The position numbers and the translations under genes were made by a program. A DNA stretch of 44,054 nt from JANYCO01 sp964437245 (GTDB taxonomy: Bacteria; Bacteroidota; Bacteroidia; Cytophagales; Cytophagaceae): positions 1 to 44,054 of the forward strand of contig CAYTGJ010000019.1 in the NCBI GenBank assembly GCA_964437245.1, read 5' to 3'. Shown here one piece after another: positions 30,063 to 36,977 of this stretch. The notes beneath the pieces were generated by a model. That model saw only the letters and a list, made by a program, of their open reading frames with translations. It made no database searches and was not told the DNA's origin. Numbering within the stretch: the first letter of the stretch is position 1; each line of letters opens with the position of its first letter.

Positions 30063-31847
30063 TTATTTCTTCTCGTTCATCTTATCTTTCAGGTCAGAAA
30101 GAGCAGAGATGTCACCCAGGGTAGATTTTTCTACTTCTTTGTTTACATCTTTTACTGTTTTCTGTTTTGTTCCGGAAGATTTCTTGCTTTCTTTTTTCTC
30201 GTCAGCAGAAGGAGCTTCGTTCAGTCTTGAGTGAGTAAGACTGATCTTACGCTCATCTTTAGAGAACTCAAGTACTCTGAAGTCAAGAGTTTCCCCTACT
30301 TCACCAAGTTTACCATCTTCTTTTACAAGGTTTTTAGAAGCACAGAATCCTTCGATACCATATTGAAGCTCTACCATTACACCTTTATCGTTTTTAGAAA
30401 CGATGGTTCCTTTATGGATAGAACCTGAGGTAAAGATAGTTTCAAAAGTATTCCAAGGGTTTTCTTCCAGTTGCTTATGTCCTAAAGCAAGTTTTCTGTT
30501 TTCTGCATCCAGCTCAAGTACTACTACTTCCAGTTGCTCTCCAACTTTTACAAACTCAGAAGGATGTTTGATCTTCTTAGTCCAGGAAAGGTCAGAAACG
30601 TGTACAAGACCGTCGATACCTTCTTCCAGTTCGATGAACAGACCAAAGTTGGTAAGGTTTCTAACTACACCACTGTGTTTAGTACCTACAGCATATTTAG
30701 AAAGCAGATCTTGTTTAGTCCATGGATCTTCAGTAAGTTGTTTGATACCCAGAGACATTTTTCTTTCTTCTCTGTCAAGCGTCAATACTACCGCTTCCAG
30801 TTCGTCACCTGCTTTCATGAAATCCTGAGGGTTTCTCAAGTGCTGAGACCAGCTCATTTCAGAAACGTGGATAAGACCTTCTACGCCAGTTTGAAGTTCA
30901 AGGAATGCACCGTAATCGGCAACGTTTACGATTCTACCTTTTACTTTAGAACCTACTACGATCTCAGCAGGCAATGAATCCCAAGGGTGAGCAGTAAGCT
31001 GCTTCATACCAAGAGAAATTCTCTTCTTCTCATCGTCGAAATCAAGTACCACCACGTTAACCTTCTGGTCAAGTTTAAGTACTTCTTCCGGATGATTGAT
31101 TCTGCCCCATGAAATATCAGTGATGTGCAACAGACCGTCTACACCTCCAAGGTCGATGAATACACCGAAGTTGGTCATGTTTTTGATCACACCCTCAAGT
31201 ACCTGACCTTTGTCAAGGTTGTTAAGGATCTCTGCTTTTTGTTTTTCGATATCTTTTTCAATCAGTACTTTGTGAGATACTACCACGTTGTCGTTGGTAT
31301 TGTTGATCTTCACAACTTTTACTTCCATTTTCTTACCTACGAAAATGTCGAAATCACGGATTGGTTTCACATCGATCTGAGAACCTGGAAGGAACGCTTC
31401 GATACCGTAGATATCCACGATCAAGCCACCTTTGGTTCTTCTTTTCACGAAACCATCAATGATAAGGTCTTTGTCAAGAGCATTCTGGATGTTATCCCAT
31501 GCTTTTACTATTTTAGCTTTCTTTCTGGAAAGAATCAGCTGACCGTTTTTGTCTTCCTGATCTTCGATGAAAACCTCTACCTCTTGTCCTACTTTAAGTT
31601 CTTCTTCCTGATCACGGAATTCAGAAAGGGCGATCAATCCGTCAGATTTGAATCCGATGTTTACGATCACTTCTCTGTCGGTAATTCCTACTACGATACC
31701 GGTCAGAACTTTTTTCTCTTCAACTTCGGTCAAAGTACCTTCGTACAATTTCTCCAGTTGTTCTCTTTCTTTTGCTGAATAATTTCCTCCGAATCCTTTT
31801 CTGTCGGTGGCCATTGACCAGTCAAAATCGTCTACTAAATTTGTCAT
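30063..31847 (-). CDS. rpsA: 30S ribosomal protein S1
   Basis: S1 helps the ribosome bind mRNA. The 594-residue product contains six S1 (OB-fold) domains, recognisable by GIVVGITDREVIVNIGFKSD, GFVKRRTKGGLIVDIYG, GVIKNMTNFGVFIDLGG, GRIVNVADYGAFLELQTG, GVVRNLTNFGLFIELEEG and GTIVSKNDKGVMVELQYG. The two N-terminal domains are more diverged, as is usual. A Lys/Glu/Ser-rich tail of about 50 residues ends the protein. Upstream, a good -7 element and an 8-bp palindrome in the leader may bear on regulation. Bacteroidota generally lack Shine-Dalgarno signals, and S1 is expected to matter for start selection there. Confidence 0.97.
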   Translation of the reverse strand: MTNLVDDFDWSMATDRKGFGGNYSAKEREQLEKLYEGTLTEVEEKKVLTGIVVGITDREVIVNIGFKSDGLIALSEFRDQEEELKVGQEVEVFIEDQEDKNGQLILSRKKAKIVKAWDNIQNALDKDLIIDGFVKRRTKGGLIVDIYGIEAFLPGSQIDVKPIRDFDIFVGKKMEVKVVKINNTNDNVVVSHKVLIEKDIEKQKAEILNNLDKGQVLEGVIKNMTNFGVFIDLGGVDGLLHITDISWGRINHPEEVLKLDQKVNVVVLDFDDEKKRISLGMKQLTAHPWDSLPAEIVVGSKVKGRIVNVADYGAFLELQTGVEGLIHVSEMSWSQHLRNPQDFMKAGDELEAVVLTLDREERKMSLGIKQLTEDPWTKQDLLSKYAVGTKHSGVVRNLTNFGLFIELEEGIDGLVHVSDLSWTKKIKHPSEFVKVGEQLEVVVLELDAENRKLALGHKQLEENPWNTFETIFTSGSIHKGTIVSKNDKGVMVELQYGIEGFCASKNLVKEDGKLGEVGETLDFRVLEFSKDERKISLTHSRLNEAPSADEKKESKKSSGTKQKTVKDVNKEVEKSTLGDISALSDLKDKMNEKK

Positions 31848-31914
31848 AATTTTTAGTTTGCTCCGTTTACATCAGCCTTAGAGCAATGGGGCTGAAATTT
31901 TAGGGTTTGTATTA

Positions 31915-31933
31915 CTTTCACACCTTGTGAAAG
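31915..31933 (-). promoter_or_regulatory. Palindrome at the 5' end of the rpsA leader
   Basis: CTTTCACA, 3-base spacer, TGTGAAAG: an 8-bp perfect inverted repeat. It lies within a few bases downstream of the rpsA -7 element, so it would be the first structure in the mRNA or an operator. S1 is autoregulated in several bacteria, so a role in control is plausible but unproven. Confidence 0.5.
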
Positions 31934-31939
31934 GGATTG

Positions 31940-31947
31940 CAAAGGTA
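31940..31947 (-). promoter_or_regulatory. Candidate rpsA promoter -7 element
   Basis: TACCTTTG on the minus strand is a full match to TAnnTTTG. It would start transcription about 90 bases before the ATG. Confidence 0.55.
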
Positions 31948-32095
31948 GGCAAAAATGTTGAGATATAAAGGGTTCCGGCTTTATAAAAATGACGCCTGGA
32001 CACAGATCATTTTAAGAAGGGAAAATCTAGGAAATTATTTAGGTTGCTGAAAAACAGTAGTTTTATTGACTCTTTCGATTAGTTTTGATTTTTTT

Positions 32096-32141
32096 ACTAA
32101 AAATATTAGTTTTGTTAAAATATTTAGCATACCTTTGCTAA
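32096..32141 (+). promoter_or_regulatory. Promoter with two palindromic operators for the small ORF / LexA-like unit
   Basis: A -7 element TACCTTTG (32130-32137) follows TTTG (32111-32114) at 15-base spacing. Two perfect palindromes flank or cover it: ACTAAAAATATTAGT (32096-32110, arms ACTAA/TTAGT) and TTAGCATACCTTTGCTAA (32124-32141, arms TTAGCA/TGCTAA), the latter overlapping the -7 box. The layout is that of an autorepressed promoter. The two palindromes share the half-site core TTAG. Confidence 0.55.
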
Positions 32142-32246
32142 AGGAATTAACACTAAGAACTAAAAGCAAAAGATATTTGGTGATTAAAAGGTAGGGAGCC
32201 GTAAGTCCTTGTCTCCTCCTTTCAGAATACAAAAACAGTCAGAATT

Positions 32247-32417
32247 ATGAAAAAGTCTACACATTACATGGCCGTGATTGGGATCTTTAAAGAAAGTTTC
32301 AGTAATTTTCCGCTGGATAAGCTGAGACGGTTATCCAAAGATTCTCACCTGATTTATGAAGCCCGAATCGCTGTAAGAGAGCTTATTGCAGAAAAAGAAA
32401 GTGGCTATTATGCTTAA
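32247..32417 (+). CDS. Small 56-residue protein upstream of the LexA-like regulator
   Basis: This ATG-to-TAA frame encodes 56 residues, starting MKKSTHYMAV and ending EKESGYYA. It lies 18 bases before the regulator start and about 106 bases after the promoter, so it is probably co-transcribed. The sequence is charged and helical, with no signal peptide, cysteine or known motif. The tight spacing, sensible composition and placement between a promoter and a regulator make it a likely real gene. The function is unknown; a modulator of the regulator would be a natural hypothesis. Confidence 0.6.
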   Translation: MKKSTHYMAVIGIFKESFSNFPLDKLRRLSKDSHLIYEARIAVRELIAEKESGYYA

Positions 32418-32435
32418 CATAAAGACTGTACTATT

Positions 32436-33212
32436 ATGACATTGATTAGCGAAAACATACGATTCCTTAGAAAACAACAAGGGTTGACCCAGGAACAAAT
32501 GTCAGAGCGATTGGGAATAAAACGTTCCTTGCTGGGAGCATACGAAGAAGGTCGTGCAGAACCGAATCTGAATTGTTTGCTATTGATTTCTAAAATATTT
32601 GAAATCCCTGTAGAAGCACTGATCCAGGAAAAACTATCGGAAGGAAATAATCTGCAAAAAATACGGAAGAAGGACATTGAAGGGAATAAATTAAGAGTAC
32701 TCGCAGTGACGGTGGATAAAGATGATAAAGAAAATATTCACCTGGTCCCTCAGAAAGCAGCAGCCGGTTATATGAACGGGTTTTCAGATCCAGAATATGT
32801 TTCAGAGTTACCGAAATTCTATCTGCCTATTTTTACACACGGTACTTACCGGGCCTTTGAGATAAAAGGAGATTCTATGTTGCCTTTGCCTTCCGGAAGC
32901 ATCATTATTGGTCAGTATGTAGAAAACTGGAAACAAATCAAAGATGATAAAACCTATGTATTGGTGACGAATACAGAAGGGATTGTATACAAAAGGGTTT
33001 ACAGCAACATAAAGGAGAATGAAACTCTTCGGCTGGTCTCGGACAATAAGGTATACGATCCTTATGAAGTAGACGTAAACGAAATAAATGAGATATGGGA
33101 AGCAAAAGCGTATATCAGTACTGATTTCCCGAAAGCAGATATTTCGTTGGAAAAACTGTCTTCCATGGTGGTAAACCTGCAGCAGGAGCTACAAAGCATC
33201 AAAAAGAAATAA
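32436..33212 (+). CDS. XRE-type HTH regulator with LexA/S24-like self-cleavage domain
   Basis: The 258-residue protein joins a helix-turn-helix domain (about 5-62, LRKQQGLTQEQMSERLGIKR) to a C-terminal S24 peptidase-like domain (about 105-240). Ser147 in KGDSMLPLPSG and Lys187 in IVYKRV are spaced 40 apart, near the 37 of LexA. A possible scissile Ala110-Gly111 lies in QKAAAGYMNG, 37 residues before the serine. So RecA-type or stress-triggered self-cleavage is plausible, as in LexA and phage CI repressors, but not proven. The DNA-binding domain is XRE-type, not the LexA winged helix. The C-terminal end is a short coiled-coil-like tail. No phage gene is near. Confidence 0.87.
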   Translation: MTLISENIRFLRKQQGLTQEQMSERLGIKRSLLGAYEEGRAEPNLNCLLLISKIFEIPVEALIQEKLSEGNNLQKIRKKDIEGNKLRVLAVTVDKDDKENIHLVPQKAAAGYMNGFSDPEYVSELPKFYLPIFTHGTYRAFEIKGDSMLPLPSGSIIIGQYVENWKQIKDDKTYVLVTNTEGIVYKRVYSNIKENETLRLVSDNKVYDPYEVDVNEINEIWEAKAYISTDFPKADISLEKLSSMVVNLQQELQSIKKK

Positions 33213-33835
33213 AACAGGATGCTGTTCTAATGCGGATGGTTTACAGACTTCAAACCTTCTGATTTTTAAGAGAACCGTGTCCGGAAATGATACAGAATAT
33301 TATTTTTAGAAAAAATCAAGAGCAGAAAAGCTTCTTTCGATAAAGTAGGTTGCATTCCTTGAGCGGTCATAGGAAGGGCGACACCCGGATGTGGGGCAGC
33401 TAAGGTACAGTTAGTTGCCCCTCTGGGGACTTGGTTATTTGAATAATTTCAGGAAATGCCGCAATAATATCGAGGGAGAGATCGGATACCAGATCCGGGA
33501 TGCAAAATGCAATGATGATCCTGACCTTGGAACCGAATCGATCAAATCAATCAAATCAATTGATGTAAAAACATGATTTCTTTTATCTGCCATCCGGCTT
33601 CTTACATTTTTGAGAAAATTTTATATACTAATGCCTCTTGTCTATGGTTTAGTGCGCTCCGAGTCTTGTCAGGGGACAAGACTCGGAGCGCCTGCCAGGG
33701 GACAGGCCGTGGGGTATTTATAGTGAAGGAACCAAATCATAGATTTAGAGCCATACTAATTAATCTTTGGATTGTATGGTGCTATGGGAATCTTCTATTA
33801 TCTTGTTCTCTCATTTAGTAAGTTTTGAAGATAGT
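33213..33835. other. Repeat-rich intergenic stretch
   Basis: It contains a near-perfect 11-bp hairpin at about 33394-33422 (GGGGCAGCTAA arm, one G-T pair), a tandem 9-base duplicate ATCAAATCA (33541-33558), and a foldback element at 33641-33743. No gene is seen. Confidence 0.6.
33641..33743. repeat. MITE-like foldback element with perfect 17-bp stem
   Basis: The core is a 17-bp perfect stem (33654-33670 with 33675-33691) around AGGG. A second, similar weak hairpin with the same AGGGGACA centre follows at about 33691-33706. The outer ends, TCTATGGTTT (33641-33650) and the complement of TCTATGATTT (33734-33743), form a 10-base terminal inverted repeat with one mismatch. Confidence 0.6.
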
Positions 33836-34678
33836 ATGAAACGATATAGTTTAGCAGGTTTATTAGGCCTGATCATTTCTTTTTCCTGCATAGCTCAGGA
33901 TGTGATCATCAAACGCAGCGGAGAAGAGATAAAGGCCAAAGTAAAGACTGTATTGGATACAGAAGTGCAATACACGAGCCCGGATCAGGAGGAATCCAGA
34001 ATATTGAAATCGGAGGTTTTGCTCATAATATATGAGGACGGGAGGAAAGATATATTTCAGGATAACAGCACTTCTTCAGTTGTTTCCGGAAACACAGGTA
34101 TAGCCAGACCGGCACAAGTCTATTATGAACCGGATTTTTTCGACAGAAAAATACCGTTGACTTTTTTGGGAGTTGATTTTTCCCGTGCTAAAGTAGTAGG
34201 AAGTAGTTTTGAAAATCTTACTACCTTATTTGAAGAGCTCAATGCAATCCTCCTCAAGGAAAAGAATAAATTTGATTTCCCCGGAGCTGTAAGGAAACCG
34301 GATTTACAGTACAATTTATCACTCGTGGAGCAGCGGAACAAATCGGTGCAAGAAGCCTCTCTTCGGGATAATACTCCCAATATTTCGTACAACGATCTGC
34401 AAGCGATCATTGATACGTATGATCTCGATGCGGTTGGCCTCAAGGATGGCCTTGGGATGGTCTTACTATGTGACCATCTCCATGAAGTAAGAAAAGATGG
34501 TGCGTATTATTATATTATTTTTGATGTAGCGAGTAAAAAAATATTAATTGCTGACAGACTGATCGGGAGAGCAGGAGGAGCTAATCAGCGAAATTACTGG
34601 GCGAATAGTATTCATGGAACGATCTCAGAGCTGAAAGACAAAAAATATGCTCTCTGGAAGAGAATGTATAGACCTTAA
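33836..34678 (+). CDS. Exported protein of unknown function
   Basis: The 280-residue product begins MKRYSLAGLLGLIISFSCIA, a signal peptide cleaved near A-QD. A start 23 codons upstream in the same frame gives no sensible signal sequence and was rejected. The mature protein has an N-terminal segment (about 20-65, VIIKRSGEEIKAKVKTVLDT) typical of short beta segments common in Bacteroidota exported proteins. The C-terminal region contains YYYIIFDVASKKILIADRLI. It also has a Cys in LLCDHLHE. No family or catalytic motif is recognised. It stands alone in repeat-rich DNA with no clear promoter or terminator, which hints at accessory status. The function is unknown. Confidence 0.7.
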   Translation: MKRYSLAGLLGLIISFSCIAQDVIIKRSGEEIKAKVKTVLDTEVQYTSPDQEESRILKSEVLLIIYEDGRKDIFQDNSTSSVVSGNTGIARPAQVYYEPDFFDRKIPLTFLGVDFSRAKVVGSSFENLTTLFEELNAILLKEKNKFDFPGAVRKPDLQYNLSLVEQRNKSVQEASLRDNTPNISYNDLQAIIDTYDLDAVGLKDGLGMVLLCDHLHEVRKDGAYYYIIFDVASKKILIADRLIGRAGGANQRNYWANSIHGTISELKDKKYALWKRMYRP

Positions 34679-34865
34679 CAAACTTTTAAAACCGGGCGTT
34701 ATCGTGAGTTGCTTATTTCCTTTTGGATCACAACGAACCTGGGATGAGAGCGTCTCAGAAAGTTTCCTGTCAGGAATACTGCTTATGGTATCTTTTAATT
34801 TTTTAATAATTTAGAATATACTCTTTTACTAAACTATTATTACTATTTACTATTTAAAGAAAACG

Positions 34866-34968
34866 AAAGCATCCTTGCGATGAGAGAGGCTGTAGGCCGA
34901 ACGAAGAAGCAATCTGTCAGCTACAGAAGCCAGGACAACTTTGGACATCGTAGCTGATAGGTTGCTTC
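34866..34968. repeat. REP-like element related to a widespread GCAATCT repeat
   Basis: The run CCTTGCGATGAG ... GAAGAAGCAATCT looks like a diverged form of the intergenic repeat (ATTGCGAGG ... GAAGCAATCT) seen in many bacteria. Its end forms an inverted repeat: 34906-34924 pairs with 34950-34968 over 19 bp with two wobble mismatches. Confidence 0.55.
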
Positions 34969-35052
34969 ATAAAGGTCTCTATACCATTGTTCGGATGATG
35001 TATCATAGTTGAATATTCATACTATTTTATATTCAGAAATAATTAAAATTGT

Positions 35053-35175
35053 TGACACTATTCCCGGATTTGGTTGTTCTATTGACAAATGGTTTGTGGG
35101 GGGACACAAACCGAAGCTTCGTATGTGATTGTTGTTATTAGCCATCGTTTGTGTCTTCACCATAGCCGTCAACTT
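35053..35175. repeat. Dispersed repeat, copy A, with inserted hairpin
   Basis: Its left end (35053-35078, CCGGATTTGGTTGTT) and right end (35146-35175) match copy B at 43942-44020 in the same orientation. Between them lies a perfect hairpin: GGTTTGTG (35091-35098), GGGGGA loop, CACAAACC (35105-35112). A 10-bp palindrome CGAAGCTTCG follows (35113-35122). Confidence 0.7.
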
Positions 35176-35465
35176 TATATTAAACGGTAAAATTATGATA
35201 GGACAAGACAGTTTGAAACGTACTAAAGATTTCTTAAGCAAACAGTATGAAACAGGGGGGGGACTATAGTTTTTTCAAGACTTTTTTTAACAAAAAGTGA
35301 CAGGATACAGAGTGGATCAGGGAATATGTAACTTAAGATATTAATTACCAATATATTCTATGTTTCGTACAAGGTGATACGTATTTATACTTATTTTTCT
35401 GTATTTTTTTTATTACTATCTTGAAAAGTGGATTAATCATTAAGTTTTATTTTTATATTTTTTTT

Positions 35466-35711
35466 ATGAAAACAGACAACCGAATAGAGACGCTGCAGCA
35501 GTATTTTGATTTTTGTACCGAGCTAATCAAAAAGATTCCTCCTGAAACAACTAATACAGATGCATTGATGGTGCAGGCATTTGGATATAGGGATGAACTT
35601 GAAAAAGTCATTATTCAAAAAGAGATCGATTGTAAAAATGAGGCTCTAAGGGAAATAGAAAAAGAAATAGGAGAACTCAAAAGCGCATTGGACAGCAGAA
35701 ATAATCATTGA
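35466..35711 (+). CDS. Small charged helical protein of unknown function
   Basis: The ATG at 35466 gives 81 residues (MKTDNRIETLQQYFDFCTEL...). A TTG start further upstream would add a hydrophobic run but is less likely. The C-terminal half (about 45-78, KVIIQKEIDCKNEALREIEK) is strongly heptad-like, suggesting a coiled coil. Two cysteines are present. No family is recognised. It lies after a long AT-rich intergenic stretch and before the oxidoreductase gene. Confidence 0.55.
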   Translation: MKTDNRIETLQQYFDFCTELIKKIPPETTNTDALMVQAFGYRDELEKVIIQKEIDCKNEALREIEKEIGELKSALDSRNNH

Positions 35712-35781
35712 ATTTTTATATGATTGATAATTAGCGAAATAGGGGATATTGAGAATTGATTGTATTTTGTGCTGCTTTCCG

Positions 35782-35789
35782 TATTTTTG
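35782..35789 (+). promoter_or_regulatory. Candidate -7 element for the ferredoxin-type oxidoreductase gene
   Basis: TATTTTTG fits TAnnTTTG, 43 bases before the ATG. A TTG at 35756 sits at 23-base spacing and could act as the -33 element. Confidence 0.4.
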
Positions 35790-35832
35790 TGGTAAAATAC
35801 CGCTAATTGAAAAATAAGGAAAGAATAGAATT

Positions 35833-36888
35833 ATGAGTCAATATATTTTTTTAAAAGTAAAAGAAATAATCAAAGAAACTGCCGATGCCATCACAATCGT
35901 ATTTAATAAACCAGCGACGAATGTCTCTTATAAATCAGGACAGTTTCTAACATTTATCCTGGAAATAGGGGGTGAAAAATTAAGACGCTCCTATTCTCTG
36001 TCTTCTTCTCTTCATACCAGCGATGAATGGGCTGTTTCCGTAAAAAAAGTCAAAGGAGGTAAAATGTCTACGTATCTCGTAGATCATTTGAAGGTGGGAG
36101 ACATCATCGAAACCATGGCTCCGGCGGGGATATTTACCTACGAGCCTAATGTTGCCAATACTTCGGATATTGTATTGATCGGAGCGGGGAGTGGAATTAC
36201 TCCTTTATACTCTATTTTAAGTTCTACTCTTGCCGTGGAAAAGAACAGCAAGATCTTTTTATTGTATGCGAACAGAAACGAAGAGTCAGTGATTCTGAAG
36301 AAGAATATTGAAGCGCTGCAATTGAAATATCCTGAAAGATTCTTCTTCAATGCTATCTACAGCCAACCGCTTCAAAGTAATCATCCTTTCACCGGCAGAA
36401 TGGATCAGGATAAGATTAAAATGTTGCTGGAAGGGTTCAAACAAGTACAGTTTGAGAAAGCGACGTATTTTGTTTGCGGTCCCCAGGGGATGATGGATGA
36501 AACGTTTCAGGCCCTGGATCTGTTGAAAGTACCCCATAATCAGGTACGGAAAGAAAGCTTTGTCACAGCTGCCAATAACGATTCAAAACAATCCATCATA
36601 GATCCTTCGGTGAGTGGGGTAGTAGTGGGGATCCGTTATAACAAACAAGATTATAAAGTCAAGGTATCACCGGGTCAAACGATTCTGGAGGCTGCCCTGG
36701 ATCAGGATATTGATTTGCCTTATTCCTGTCAGAGTGGAATGTGTACCGCCTGTATGGGGAAATGTAAAAACGGACAAATTAAAATGGACGATCCGGATGG
36801 TCTGTCTGAAAATGAGATCAAGCAGGGATATGTACTGACCTGCGTGGGAAGACCTCTCACAGAAGATGTATTAATCGAGATCGACTAA
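35833..36888 (+). CDS. FNR-type flavin oxidoreductase with C-terminal 2Fe-2S ferredoxin domain
   Basis: Such reductases pass electrons from NAD(P)H through FAD to an oxygenase or desaturase. The 351-residue protein has three domains. The FAD barrel (about 1-105) contains RRSYSLSSS. The NAD(P)-binding domain (about 110-240) contains GAGSGITPLYSIL and VCGPQGMM. The plant-type ferredoxin domain (about 262-351) has the cluster cysteines Cys299, Cys304, Cys307 and Cys337 (CX4CX2C, then a Cys 30 residues on). The layout resembles the reductase subunit of phenylacetyl-CoA epoxidase (PaaE) and related enzymes. No oxygenase gene is adjacent, so the partner is unknown. It has its own candidate promoter. 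Confidence 0.9.
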   Translation: MSQYIFLKVKEIIKETADAITIVFNKPATNVSYKSGQFLTFILEIGGEKLRRSYSLSSSLHTSDEWAVSVKKVKGGKMSTYLVDHLKVGDIIETMAPAGIFTYEPNVANTSDIVLIGAGSGITPLYSILSSTLAVEKNSKIFLLYANRNEESVILKKNIEALQLKYPERFFFNAIYSQPLQSNHPFTGRMDQDKIKMLLEGFKQVQFEKATYFVCGPQGMMDETFQALDLLKVPHNQVRKESFVTAANNDSKQSIIDPSVSGVVVGIRYNKQDYKVKVSPGQTILEAALDQDIDLPYSCQSGMCTACMGKCKNGQIKMDDPDGLSENEIKQGYVLTCVGRPLTEDVLIEID

Positions 36889-36977
36889 CGATGAGTTTAT
36901 TTGTGGTACTTTGTACCATTCTTACATAAAACGTATAGCTACCTGTTTTAGGTAATTTAAAATCAACAATTTTAAAA

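Larger units (their letters stand above)
34679..35465. other. Intergenic stretch with several repeat elements
   Basis: About 790 bases without a convincing gene. It holds a short palindrome TTCCTGTCAGGAA (34764-34776), a REP-like element (34866-34968), and a dispersed repeat copy (35053-35175) with an embedded hairpin. AT-rich sequence follows to the next gene. Confidence 0.6.

Noticed and set aside
32035..32232. 65-codon minus-strand frame upstream of the small ORF
   Set aside because: It overlaps the promoter and palindromes, has an odd Leu/Lys composition and no neighbour logic; it is likely intergenic.
33767..33835. Upstream start for the exported protein at 33836
   Set aside because: The 23 extra residues give no signal peptide and lie within intergenic sequence.
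35017..35241. 74-codon minus-strand frame
   Set aside because: It is made of the dispersed repeat and its hairpin, so coding is unlikely.
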